64,000 nucleotides of DNA. Origin: Piscinibacter sp047602365 (GTDB lineage Bacteria; Pseudomonadota; Gammaproteobacteria; Burkholderiales; Burkholderiaceae_C). The stretch is from positions 1,488,001 to 1,552,000 of the forward strand of contig JASGHM010000002.1 in the NCBI GenBank assembly GCA_047602365.1, in the 5' to 3' direction. Positions 25,784 through 34,382 of this stretch are shown here, piece after piece (the first letter of the stretch is position 1; every line of letters begins with the position of its first letter). A program made the position numbers and the translations under genes. The notes beneath the pieces are model-generated. The model searched no databases. It was not told where the DNA came from and saw nothing but the letters and a program-made list of their open reading frames with translations.

Positions 25784-26794
25784 ATGATCCGCCTCACCCG
25801 TCGCGGCCTCGCCGCCCTCGCCTTCGCCTTGTCGGGCGCCATCGCCGCGCCGGCACAGGCCGAAGGCCAGCTGCGCATCGCCGAGCAGTTCGGCATCGTC
25901 TACCTGCTGCTCAACGTCGCCGACGACCTGAACCTGATCGAGAAGCACGGCAAGGCACAGGGCGTGGACCTGAAGGTCGAGTACGTCAAGCTCTCCGGCG
26001 GCGCGGCCGTCAACGAGGCGCTGCTGTCGGGCTCGATCGAGGTGGCCGGCGCCGGCGTCGGCCCGCTGCTGACGATCTGGGACCGCACCGTCGGCAAGCA
26101 GAACGTCAAGGGCATCGCGTCGCTCGGCAACTTCCCCTACTACCTGGTCACCAACAATCCGAACGTCAGGACCATCGCCGACTTCGGCGACAAGGACCGC
26201 ATCGCCACGCCGGCGGTGGGCGTGTCGGTGCAGTCGCGCATCCTGCAGCTGGCCTCGGCGAAGCTGTGGGGCGACGCGCAGTTCAACCGGCTCGACAAGC
26301 TGCAGGTGGCCGTGCCGCACCCCGAGGCCGCGGCCGCGATCATCAAGGGCGGCACCGAGATCAGCGGCCACTTCGGCAACCCGCCCTTCCAGGAACAGGA
26401 GCTGGCCGGCAACCCGAACGCGCGCATCGTGCTGAAGAGCTACGAGGTGCTCGGCGGCCCGGCCTCGGCCACGGTGCTGTACGCGACCGAGAAGTTCCGC
26501 CGCGAGAACCCGAAGACCTACAAAGCCTTCACCGACGCGCTGGCCGAGGCCGCGCAGTTCATCCGCGCCAACCCCGAGAAGGCAGCCGACATCTTCATCC
26601 GCACCAACAAGAGCGGCGTCGACCGCGAGCTGCTGCTGAAGATCATCAGGAACCCGGAGGTCGAGTTCAAGCTGACGCCGCAGAACACCTACGCGCTGGC
26701 CGAGTTCATGCACCGCGTCGGCGCGATCAGGAACAAGCCGGCCTCGGCGAAGGACTACTTCTTCGACGACCCGCACAACGCCACGGCGAACTGA
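25784..26794 (+). CDS. Taurine/nitrate/sulfonate-type ABC substrate-binding protein
   Basis: A 336-residue periplasmic protein with a signal peptide (TRRGLAALAFALSGAIAA, cleavage near AQAEG). It belongs to the NMT1/TauA-like fold (LSGGAAVNEALLSGSIEVAG, GVGPLLTIWDRTV). It differs from the other SsuA-like proteins in the window, with an unusual segment QSRILQLASAKLWGDAQF. Together with the ATPase and permease that follow and the dioxygenase before, it forms a four-gene unit for uptake and oxidation of one compound. Confidence 0.88.
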   Translation: MIRLTRRGLAALAFALSGAIAAPAQAEGQLRIAEQFGIVYLLLNVADDLNLIEKHGKAQGVDLKVEYVKLSGGAAVNEALLSGSIEVAGAGVGPLLTIWDRTVGKQNVKGIASLGNFPYYLVTNNPNVRTIADFGDKDRIATPAVGVSVQSRILQLASAKLWGDAQFNRLDKLQVAVPHPEAAAAIIKGGTEISGHFGNPPFQEQELAGNPNARIVLKSYEVLGGPASATVLYATEKFRRENPKTYKAFTDALAEAAQFIRANPEKAADIFIRTNKSGVDRELLLKIIRNPEVEFKLTPQNTYALAEFMHRVGAIRNKPASAKDYFFDDPHNATAN

Positions 26795-26796
26795 AC

Positions 26797-27627
26797 ATGG
26801 CCGCCGTCCTGCCGCTGCCGGCCCTGGCCGAACGCCTGCCGGCGCACGCGGCGCAGGCCGTGGCGCGACCGTTGCTGCAGGTGCAGGGCGTCACGCTCGA
26901 GTACGCCAGCGCCGAACGCCTGGTTCGTGCCACCCACCGCGTCGATTTCGAGCTGCACCGCGGCGACCGTTTCGTGCTGCTCGGTGCCTCGGGCTGCGGC
27001 AAGAGTTCGCTGCTGAAGGCGGTGGGAGGTTTCCTGGCGCCGCGCGAGGGCGAGATCCGCCTCGACGGCGAGCGCATCGACGGCCCGGGACCGGATCGCA
27101 TCGCCGTGTTCCAGGAGTTCGACCAGCTGCCCCCGTGGAAGACGGTGCTCGCCAACGTGCTGTTCCCGCTGCAGGCCTCGCGCCGGCTGGGCAAGGCCGA
27201 GGCACGCGAACGTGCGCTGGACGCGCTTGCCAAGGTCGGCCTGGCCGACTTCGCCGATGTCTACCCGCACCAGCTCTCCGGCGGCATGAAGCAGCGCGTG
27301 GCGATCGCCCGTGCGCTGGCCATGCAGCCCAAGGTGCTGCTGATGGACGAGCCCTTCGCCGCACTCGACGCGCTGACGCGCCGGCGCATGCAGGAGGAAC
27401 TGCTGGCACTGTGGGAGGACGTGCGCTTCACGCTGCTGTTCGTCACCCACTCGATCGAGGAGGCGCTGGTGGTGGGCAACCGCATCCTGCTGCTGTCGCC
27501 GCGGCCGGGGCGCGTCCGCGCCGAGCTGAACGCGCACGACTTCGACCTGGCGAGCACGGGCAGCCCCGCCTTCCAGGCGCAGGCGCAGCGCATCCACCGG
27601 CTGCTGTTCCAGGAGGGTTCGACGTGA
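26797..27627 (+). CDS. TauB/SsuB-like ABC transporter ATP-binding protein
   Basis: A 276-residue ATPase with Walker A GASGCGKSS (63-71), Q-loop VFQEFDQLPPWKTV, signature LSGGMKQR and Walker B LLMDEPFAALD. The ~30-residue N-terminal extension (LPLPALAERLPAHAAQAVAR) is longer than usual. The start ATG lies two bases after the binding-protein stop. Its stop overlaps a GTG (27624) that was probably the original start of the permease. Confidence 0.9.
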   Translation: MAAVLPLPALAERLPAHAAQAVARPLLQVQGVTLEYASAERLVRATHRVDFELHRGDRFVLLGASGCGKSSLLKAVGGFLAPREGEIRLDGERIDGPGPDRIAVFQEFDQLPPWKTVLANVLFPLQASRRLGKAEARERALDALAKVGLADFADVYPHQLSGGMKQRVAIARALAMQPKVLLMDEPFAALDALTRRRMQEELLALWEDVRFTLLFVTHSIEEALVVGNRILLLSPRPGRVRAELNAHDFDLASTGSPAFQAQAQRIHRLLFQEGST

Positions 27628-27645
27628 GCGCCGTCGCTGCCGCCG

Positions 27646-28494
27646 GTGCGGCCGGAGTTCGAGCTCCCGCTGGCGCCTCTGGTCGACGTCGCCCCCGAAC
27701 GCCCGCTGCCGCTGGCGCGACGCCTGTGGCAACACGCCGTGCTTCGCCAGGGCCTGATCGTCGTGCTGCTCGCCGTGCTGTGGGAACTCGCCGCGCGGCT
27801 GGCCGGCAACGAGCTGCTGCTACCGACCTTCGCGCAGACCGCCCGTGCCTTCGCCGACGGCGTGGCCAGCGGCGAGCTGGCCGAGAAGGCGCGGCTCTCG
27901 CTGGGCCTGCTGCTGCAGGGCTACGCGCTCGGTGTGCTGGCCGCCTTCGCGCTGACTGCGCTGGCGGCATCGACGCAGCTGGGCCGCGACCTGCTGGCCA
28001 CGCTGACGGCGATGTTCAACCCCTTGCCGGCGATCGCCCTGCTGCCGCTGGCGCTGCTGTGGTTCGGCCTCGGCCAGCTCAGCCTGATCTTCGTGCTGGT
28101 GCACTCGGTGCTGTGGCCGCTGGCGCTGGCCACCTTCTCCGGCTTCCAGGCCGTGCCGGAGACGCTGCGCATGGCCGGCCGCAACTACGGCCTCTCCGGG
28201 CTGCGCTACGTGGCGCAGATCCTGGTGCCCTCGGCGTTGCCCGCCATCCTGTCCGGGTTGCGCATCGCCTGGGCCTTCGCCTGGCGCACGCTGATCGCCG
28301 CCGAGCTGTTCTTCGGTGCGTCGTCCGGCAAGGGCGGCCTGGGCTGGTACATCTTCCAGAATCGCAACGAGCTCTACACCGACAAGGTGTTCGCCGGGCT
28401 GGCGACCGTCATCCTCATCGGGCTGCTGGTCGAGCGCCTGCTGTTCGATTCGCTGGAGCGGCTGACGGTGCGTCGCTGGGGGATGCAGCGCTGA
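27646..28494 (+). CDS. TauC/SsuC-like ABC transporter permease
   Basis: A 282-residue permease with about six helices and the conserved loop MAGRNYGLSGLRYVAQILVP (~177-196). As written it must start at GTG 27646. A GTG at 27624 overlaps the ATPase stop in the GTGA style used throughout this region but is one base out of frame; a single extra base near 27643 would explain this, and removing it would add seven residues (MSAVAAA). The 3' end overlaps the convergent YeeE-like gene by 80 bases. Confidence 0.88.
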   Translation: MRPEFELPLAPLVDVAPERPLPLARRLWQHAVLRQGLIVVLLAVLWELAARLAGNELLLPTFAQTARAFADGVASGELAEKARLSLGLLLQGYALGVLAAFALTALAASTQLGRDLLATLTAMFNPLPAIALLPLALLWFGLGQLSLIFVLVHSVLWPLALATFSGFQAVPETLRMAGRNYGLSGLRYVAQILVPSALPAILSGLRIAWAFAWRTLIAAELFFGASSGKGGLGWYIFQNRNELYTDKVFAGLATVILIGLLVERLLFDSLERLTVRRWGMQR

Positions 28495-28948
28495 GCGGCG
28501 CGGCAGGCCTGCCGCGGCCCGCCCGCCAGCGTTGCAGCGCGGTACCGAGCAGCATCGCCGGCACGAACCACAGCGCCTCGCTGCTGCCGAAACCGAGCGC
28601 GGCGATCGCCGGGCCGGGGCAGTAGCCGGCCAGCCCCCAGCCGATGCCGAACAGCGCCGAGCCGGCCAGCAGCGGCACATCGACCCGCTGCGACGCTGCC
28701 GCGTGGAAGTGATCGTCGAACAGCGGCGCCGGCTGGCGCCGCGCGAGGCGGAACCCCGCCAGCGCGACCAGCACCGCGCCGCCCAGCACGAGCAGCAGGC
28801 TGGCGTCCCAGGCACCTGCCACGTCGAGAAAGCCGAGCACCTTGTGCGGGTCGATCATCCCGGCGAGCGCCAGGCCGAGGCCGAACACGGCGCCGGCGAG
28901 CAGCGCGATCACGGCGCGGACGCCGGCACGGACGAGTGGAGCAAGCAT
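28415..28948 (-). CDS. YeeE/YedE-family (DUF6691) sulfur-transport membrane protein
   Basis: A 177-residue membrane protein with four to five helices. The Cys-containing motif LAGYCPGPAIAALGFGSSEAL (split: GYCPGPAIAALG) and AGMIDPHKVLGFLDVAGAWD are characteristic of the YeeE/YedE half-protein that pairs with a second YeeE subunit (here 28980-29408). Characterised relatives (TsuA, PmpAB) move thiosulfate or other sulfane sulfur across the inner membrane. It is the last gene of the encapsulin/cysteine operon. The Ala/Pro-rich last ~30 residues overlap the end of the opposite-strand permease, so the natural end may be ragged. ATG 28948 is preferred over an in-frame TTG at 28963. Confidence 0.85.
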   Translation of the reverse strand: MLAPLVRAGVRAVIALLAGAVFGLGLALAGMIDPHKVLGFLDVAGAWDASLLLVLGGAVLVALAGFRLARRQPAPLFDDHFHAAASQRVDVPLLAGSALFGIGWGLAGYCPGPAIAALGFGSSEALWFVPAMLLGTALQRWRAGRGRPAAPLSAASPSDAPSAAPANRTAGARPAAR

Positions 28949-28979
28949 GGTGGGCAGCGACAAGCCGGGGCGTGCGCGC

Positions 28980-29408
28980 TCAGGCGATCAGCAGCAGGTG
29001 GCGCACGACGAAGGTGGTGGCGATCGCGACGGCGAGGAACACCGCCACCGCGACCAGCGAGCGCAGCGACAAGCGCGCCAGGCCGCACACGCCGTGGCCG
29101 CTGGTGCAGCCACCGGCCAGCGAGGTGCCGTAGCCGACCAGCAGGCCCGCCAGCACCAGCAATGCAGGCGGGAAGTCCGCGCGTGCCGCCGGGGCCTCGC
29201 CGGCGAATGCGACCCAGCCCCCGGCCCCGAGCAGCAACCCGAGGAGGAACAGCAGTCGCCAGCCGCGCTCGCTGCGCACGCCGGACCACAGTCCGCCGGC
29301 GATGCCGCTGACGCCGGCGATGCGGCCGTTCAACGACCACAGCAGCACGGCGGCCAGGCCGATGAGAACGCCACCACCGAGCGCGGTCCAGGGAGTGAAG
29401 TGGTTCAT
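28980..29408 (-). CDS. YeeE/YedE-family sulfur-transport membrane protein
   Basis: A 142-residue membrane protein with about four helices. It carries the conserved family motif LAGGCTSGHGVCGLARLS (~100-117), whose cysteines bind the transported sulfur species in TsuA-type proteins, and the N-terminal LIGLAAVLLWSLNGRIAGVSGI. Its stop is 31 bases before the partner subunit. It sits 90 bases downstream of the encapsulated cysteine desulfurase, on the same strand, which suggests sulfane sulfur import or export linked to the compartment. Confidence 0.88.
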   Translation of the reverse strand: MNHFTPWTALGGGVLIGLAAVLLWSLNGRIAGVSGIAGGLWSGVRSERGWRLLFLLGLLLGAGGWVAFAGEAPAARADFPPALLVLAGLLVGYGTSLAGGCTSGHGVCGLARLSLRSLVAVAVFLAVAIATTFVVRHLLLIA

Positions 29409-29498
29409 CGCCGCGAGTGTCTCAGAGCTTCCGGCCGTACGAGATGCCGAGGATCGTCTCCTTCAGCCGCAGCCTGACGTTGCCGCCGCCGAAGCCGC

Positions 29499-31252
29499 TC
29501 AGCGCCGCGCGTGCGCGAGCCGCTTGACCACCGCCACCAGCCGGTCGACCTCCTCGCAGGTGTTGTAGAAGGCCAGCGAAGGCCGCACCGTGGCCTCCAG
29601 CCCGAAGCGGCGCAGGATGGGCTGCGCGCAGTGGTGGCCGGTGCGCACCGCGATGCCTTCCCGGTTCAGCGCCTGGCCGACCTCGTCGGTGCTGTAGCCG
29701 TCGAGCACGAAGCTCAGCACACTGGCCTTGTCCTTCGCGGTGCCGATCAGGCGCACGCCGGGAATCGGCTTCATGTGCGCGGTCGCGTACTCGAGCAGCG
29801 CGTGCTCGTAGCGGCCGATCGCCTCGATGCCGATGCGTTCGACATACTCCAGCGCTGCACCCAGCCCCACCGCATCGGCGATGTTGCCGGTGCCGGCCTC
29901 GAAGCGTGTCGGCGGGCCGTGGTAGACCGTCTTCTCGAAGGTGACGTCGGCGATCATGTTGCCGCCGCCCTGCCACGGCGGCATGTCCTCGAGCACCTCG
30001 TGGCGCCCGTAGACCACGCCGATGCCGGTCGGCCCGAAGATCTTGTGGCCGGAGAAGACGAAGAAGTCGGTAGCCGATGCTTCTGCATGTCCACGCGCAT
30101 GTGCGAGACCGACTGCGCACCGTCGACCAGCGTCGTGACGCCATGGCGTCTGGCGGTCTCGACGATCTGCTGCACCGGCACCACCGTGCCCAGCGCGTTG
30201 CTGACCTGCGTGACCGAGACGATCTTCGTGCGGTCGTTGAGCAGCTTCTGGTACTCGGAGAGGATCACCTGGCCGGAGTCGTCGACCGGGATCACGCGGA
30301 TCTTCGCGCCCTTCTCGCTGGCGAGTTGCTGCCACGGCACGATGTTGGCGTGGTGTTCGAGGTGCGAGACGACGATCTCGTCGCCGGCGCCGATGTTCTG
30401 CGCACCCCAGCTCTTGGCCACCAGGTTGATCGCCTCGGTGGTGCCGCGCACGAAGATGATCTCCTCGGTCGAGCCGGCGCCGATGAAGCGGCGCACCGTC
30501 TCGCGCGCCTTCTCGTAGGCATCGGTCGCACGCGCCGCGAGCTCGTGGGCGGCACGGTGGATGTTGGAGTTCTCGTGGGCGTAGAAGTGCGCGAGGCGGT
30601 CGATCACCGCCTGCGGCTTCTGCGTGGTGGCCGCGTTGTCGAACCAGACCAGCTGCCGGCCGTTGACCCGCTCCTGCAGGATCGGGAAGTCGCGGCGCAC
30701 GGCGTTCACGTCGAACGGCGGATGGCCGGAGACGGGCACGGCCGGCACGCCGCGTTCGCCCGGCGGCAGGTGCTCGAGAAAGTAGAAGCCGCCGGTGCCC
30801 GCCGCGTCACCCGCCGGCTGGCGCGGCTCGAACACGATGCGCGGGATCTCCAGACCGAACAGCGGCGGCACGCCGAGAAGCTGGCTGCCGGCACGGCCGT
30901 CGTAGCCCGGCGCGGCCGTCAGCAGGTGGTCGGGCACGCCGTTCGGTGCCTGCGCATGCGGCAGCAGCGCGGGCGCCGACGCCCCGGCGTTGGCGGCCGA
31001 CTGCGGCGAATGCGGCAGCAGGTTCGCACCCGGCGGCAAGGCGCCTTCGGGCAGCGCAGCGGGCGTGGCCGGGCCGGCGGCGCCGGGCGGCAGCGACAGG
31101 CCGGCCGGCTGTGGATTCGCCGGCACCGGCACGCCGCCCGCCGCGGTGGCTCCCGGCAGCGCGGAGAGGAACTCGCCGGCCAGCCGCGCGAGCACGGCGG
31201 GATCGGGCAGCCCCGGCGGCACGGCGCCGCCGGGCAGGTCGATGGAAGCCAT
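29499..31252 (-). CDS. Family 2A encapsulin cargo cysteine desulfurase with long N-terminal domain (frameshifted)
   Basis: A group II (SufS-like) PLP cysteine desulfurase that converts L-cysteine to alanine and protein-bound sulfane sulfur. Residues 1-178 are a Pro/Ala/Gly-rich, largely disordered extension containing DPAVLARLAGEFLSALPG (17-34); such extensions load this enzyme into family 2A encapsulin shells. The catalytic domain starts near DVNAVRRDFPIL (181). LEHHANIVPW, VDGAQS, the PLP lysine in FVFSGHKIFGP and the catalytic cysteine in RTGHHCAQP are present. One base is missing near 30077-30083 (after VDMQK), splitting the frame; restored length is ~584 residues. Both parts are well conserved, so a sequence error is likely. 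The start lies nine bases after the shell-gene stop. Confidence 0.9.
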
Positions 31253-31261
31253 GGCGGTGCC

Positions 31262-32193
31262 TCAGCGGTAGCTGTCCGGGTAGGCGTGGTACTTGCCGAC
31301 CTCCACGTCCTCCAGCACGGCGAGTGCGTCGTCGCTCTGCACCGCCAGCGAGCAGTACAGCGAGATCAGGTAGGAGGCGATGGCGTTGCGGTTGATGCCC
31401 ATGAAGCGCACCGACAGGCCCGGGCTCTGCTCGCCCGCGAGGCCCGGCTGATACAGCCCGACCACGCCCTGGCGCTTCTCGCCCACGCGCAGCAGCAGGA
31501 TCTTGGTCTTGCCGTCGGCCACCGGCACCTTGTCGCTGGGGATCAGCGGGATGCCGCGCCAGGTCAGGAACTGCGAGCCGAACAGGCTCACCGTCGGCGG
31601 CGGCACGCCGCGGCGCGTGCACTCGCGGCCGAAGGCGGCGATCGCCAGCGGGTGGGTCAGGAAGAAGGCCGGCTCCTTCCACACGCGGGTCAGCAGCTCG
31701 TCGAGGTCGTCCGGTGTCGGCGCGCCGGTCAGCGGGTAGATGCGCTGCTCCGTCGGCCACGGCTGGCCAGCAGCCCGTAGTCGGGGTTGTTGATCAGCTC
31801 GCTCTCCTGCTTCTCCTTGATCGTCTCGATCGTCAGGCGCAGCTGTTCCTTGATCTGGTCGTGCGGGCTGCTGTAGAGGTCGGACACGCGGGTGTGCACG
31901 TCCAGCACCGTGCTGACGGCGTTGAGGAAGTACTCGCGCGGCTTCTCGTCGTAGTCGGCGAAGGTGGTCGGCAGCTCGGACTCGTCGCGCTTGGCGCACA
32001 GCACCTTCAGCTGCTCCGGGTTCTTCACCTTGTTCAGGCGGTAGATGCCGGCCTCGACCGGCAGCCACTGCAGCAGGTGCGTCAGCCAGCGCGGGCTGAT
32101 GGTCGAGAGGATGGGCGCGGTCTTGGTCGCGTTGGCGAGCTGCCGTGCGGCGTTGTCGCCGAGTGCGAGTTGCGGGGTGGCCGGTTCAGTCAT
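31262..32193 (-). CDS. srpI: Family 2A encapsulin shell protein (SrpI type; frameshifted)
   Basis: The sequence matches the SrpI-type family 2A encapsulin: LALGDNAARQLANATKT, PRWLTHLLQWLPVEAGIYRL, TVLDVHTRVSDLYSSPHDQI and the C-terminal FMGINRNAIASYLISLYCSL. These proteins have the HK97 phage-capsid fold and assemble into an icosahedral shell that packages a cysteine desulfurase; a homologous compartment stores elemental sulfur. One base is missing near 31752-31768, after NNPDYGLLAS; restored, the protein is ~310 residues. The ATG overlaps the stop of the XRE regulator (ATGA), so the two are coupled. The cargo gene follows after nine bases. The family assignment is firm; function here is inferred from relatives and operon. 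Confidence 0.93.
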
Positions 32194-32453
32194 CGTTTCT
32201 CCTGTTCAGGTTCTGATTCCTCGCCGCCCTCGGCCTGCGACAGCAGGTGCGAGAGCGGCAATTCGAGTGCGTCGGCAAGCTTCGATGCGGTGGCCAGCGA
32301 CGGCATCACCGCCGCCCGCTCGACCTCGCCCATGTACGAGCGGTTGAGCCCGGCGCGGCGGGCCAGCTGCTGCTGCGACCAGCCGCGTGCCTCGCGCCGC
32401 TGCCGCACGGCCTGGCCGAAACGTTCGCCGACATCGACGAGCGGGGGCGGCAT
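32190..32453 (-). CDS. XRE-family helix-turn-helix regulator within the encapsulin operon
   Basis: An 87-residue protein that is nearly all one Cro/C1-type HTH domain (~11-68: FGQAVRQRREARGWSQQQLA, GLNRSYMGEVERAAVMPSL). The C-terminus is acidic (EGGEESEPEQEKR). It starts directly next to the acetyltransferase stop and its own stop overlaps the shell-protein start, so it is co-translated with the shell. It is a good candidate for an autoregulator of the operon; the target site is unknown. The domain also resembles the DNA-binding part of CymR/SinR-like cysteine regulators, but that link is not claimed. Confidence 0.88.
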   Translation of the reverse strand: MPPPLVDVGERFGQAVRQRREARGWSQQQLARRAGLNRSYMGEVERAAVMPSLATASKLADALELPLSHLLSQAEGGEESEPEQEKR

Positions 32454-33380
32454 TCAGGGCACCGCCCCTTCGAGCACCGCGTCGTCGCGCGCGCTGGCCT
32501 GCGCGATGCGGCTGCCCGGCGGCACGCTGCGCGTCAGCCAGACGTTGCCGCCGATGGTCGAGCCACGCCCGATGGTGACGCGGCCGAGCACGGTGGCGCC
32601 GGCGTAGATGACGACGTCGTCCTCCAGGATCGGATGGCGCGCACCGCCCTTCTGCAGGTGGCCGTCCTCGTCGGTCGCGAAGCGCTTGGCGCCCAGCGTG
32701 ACCGCCTGGTACAGGCGCACGTTGCGGCCGATCTGCGCGGTCTCGCCGATGACGACGCCGGTGCCGTGGTCGATGAAGAAGCCGGCACCGATGGTGGCGC
32801 CGGGGTGGATGTCGATGCCGGTGGCGCCATGCGCGAGTTCGGCCACCAGCCGCGCGAGCAGCGGCACCCCCAGGCCATACAGCTCGTGCGCGATGCGGTG
32901 GTGGATCATCGCGTGCACGCCCGGGTAGCACAGCAGCACCTCGTCGACGCTGCGCGCCGCCGGGTCGCCGTGGAAGGCGGCGAGCACGTCGCTGTCGAGC
33001 AGCGTGCGCAGGCGCGGCAGCACGGCGCCGAACTCGCGCACGATGGCCAGCGCGCGCAGGTCGGGGTCCTCGTCGCCCGGCTGCTGGCGGGCGCGATGAC
33101 GGATCTCCAGCCGCACCTGCGCCAGCAGGGCGCCGAGCACGCTGTCCAGCGTGTGGCCGACGTAGAAGTCCTCGCTCTCCTGGCGCAGGTCCGGCGGCCC
33201 CAGCCGCATCGGGAACAGCGCGCCGCGCAGCCCGTCGACGATGGTCGCCAGCACCTCGCGCGAGGGCAGCTCGCGGCCGCCGGGCTCGCGGCTGCGCTGC
33301 TGCGCGTCGCGCCAGCGCGCCCGCGCATCGCGCAGGCCGTCGACGATCTGCGTCAGGTCGAACGATGCCGGCCCGCTCAC
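32454..33380 (-). CDS. Serine O-acetyltransferase (EpsC/CysE type)
   Basis: A 308-residue acetyltransferase that makes O-acetylserine from serine and acetyl-CoA, the carbon skeleton for cysteine. The N-terminal helical domain (~1-180) includes YPGVHAMIHHRIAHELY, and the left-handed beta-helix of hexapeptide repeats follows (GIDIHPGATIGAGFFIDHGT, VVIGETAQIGRNV, VTLGAKRF). His residues of the active site are in HPGAT and FIDHGTG. The protein ends without the usual CysE C-terminal tail with a final Ile, so tight complex formation with CysK may be altered. Its start abuts the cysK stop. Serine acetyltransferase genes are a known part of family 2A encapsulin loci. Confidence 0.92.
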   Translation of the reverse strand: MSGPASFDLTQIVDGLRDARARWRDAQQRSREPGGRELPSREVLATIVDGLRGALFPMRLGPPDLRQESEDFYVGHTLDSVLGALLAQVRLEIRHRARQQPGDEDPDLRALAIVREFGAVLPRLRTLLDSDVLAAFHGDPAARSVDEVLLCYPGVHAMIHHRIAHELYGLGVPLLARLVAELAHGATGIDIHPGATIGAGFFIDHGTGVVIGETAQIGRNVRLYQAVTLGAKRFATDEDGHLQKGGARHPILEDDVVIYAGATVLGRVTIGRGSTIGGNVWLTRSVPPGSRIAQASARDDAVLEGAVP

Positions 33381-34373
33381 TCAGGCCGCCTTCGCTGCGG
33401 AGGGCGGCAGCCCGGTGGCGTCGAACACGCCTTCGAACAGCACCGAGCTGAGGTAGCGCTCGCCCGAGTCGGGCAGGATCACGACGATGGTCTTGCCGGC
33501 GTTCTCCGGCCGATGCGCCAGGCGCACCGCCACCGCCGTGGCCGCGCCGCAGGAGATGCCGGAGAGGATGCCCTCCTCGCGCGTCAGCCGTCGCGCGAAG
33601 TGCACGGCTTCCTCGTTGCTCACCTGCTCGATCGCATCGACCAGCGACAGGTCCAGCACCTCGGGCACGAAACCGGCGCCGATGCCCTGGATCTTGTGCG
33701 GCGAGGGCTTGAGCTCCTCGCCGTTGCGCTGCTGCGTCAGCACCGGGCTGGCCGCGGGCTCCACGGCCACCGAGCTGATCGCCTTGCCCCTGCCGTTCTT
33801 GATGTAGCGCGAGACGCCGGTGATCGTGCCGCCGGTACCGACACCCGACACCAGGATGTCGATCGCGCCGGCCGTGTCGTCCCAGATCTCCGGGCCGGTG
33901 GTGGCCTCGTGGATGGCCGGGTTGGCGGGGTTCCTGAACTGCTGCAGCAGCACGTACTTCGGTTCGCTGGCGGCGATCTCCTCGGCCTTGGCCACCGCCC
34001 CTTTCATGCCCTTGGCGCCTTCGGTCAGCACCAGCGTCGCGCCATAGGCGAGCAACAGCTTGCGCCGCTCCAGGCTCATGGTCTCGGGCATGGTCAGCGT
34101 GATCGGGATGCCGCGCGCCGCCGCCACGAAGGCCAGCGCGATGCCGGTGTTGCCGCTGGTCGGCTCGACGATCTCCTTGCCCGGCCCGAGCAGGCCGCGC
34201 TTCTCGGCGTCCCAGATCAGCGCGGCGCCGATGCGGCACTTGACCGAGTAGGCCGGGTTGCGGCCCTCGATCTTGGCCAGCACGGTGGCCGGCGCGCCGT
34301 CGGTGATGCGCTGCAGCCGGACCAGCGGCGTGCGGCCGATGGACAGCGAGTTGTCGTCGTAGATGCGTGTCAT
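33381..34373 (-). CDS. cysK: Cysteine synthase A (O-acetylserine sulfhydrylase)
   Basis: A 330-residue PLP enzyme that joins O-acetylserine and sulfide to make cysteine. The PLP lysine is K46 in NPAYSVKCRIG; the substrate loop TSGNTGIALAFVAAARGIP and the glycine-rich PLP phosphate site VSGVGTGGTITG are present. The NPAYSVK form is that of CysK-type enzymes. It lies between the rhodanese and the serine acetyltransferase genes in the same transcript, so cysteine can be made and then passed to the encapsulated desulfurase. Confidence 0.94.
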   Translation of the reverse strand: MTRIYDDNSLSIGRTPLVRLQRITDGAPATVLAKIEGRNPAYSVKCRIGAALIWDAEKRGLLGPGKEIVEPTSGNTGIALAFVAAARGIPITLTMPETMSLERRKLLLAYGATLVLTEGAKGMKGAVAKAEEIAASEPKYVLLQQFRNPANPAIHEATTGPEIWDDTAGAIDILVSGVGTGGTITGVSRYIKNGRGKAISSVAVEPAASPVLTQQRNGEELKPSPHKIQGIGAGFVPEVLDLSLVDAIEQVSNEEAVHFARRLTREEGILSGISCGAATAVAVRLAHRPENAGKTIVVILPDSGERYLSSVLFEGVFDATGLPPSAAKAA

Positions 34374-34382
34374 GGGTCTTCC

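Noticed and set aside
30060..30100. Programmed frameshifting in the encapsulin cargo or shell genes
   Set aside because: No slippery heptamer or downstream structure was evident, and similar breaks occur in unrelated genes, which favours sequence error.
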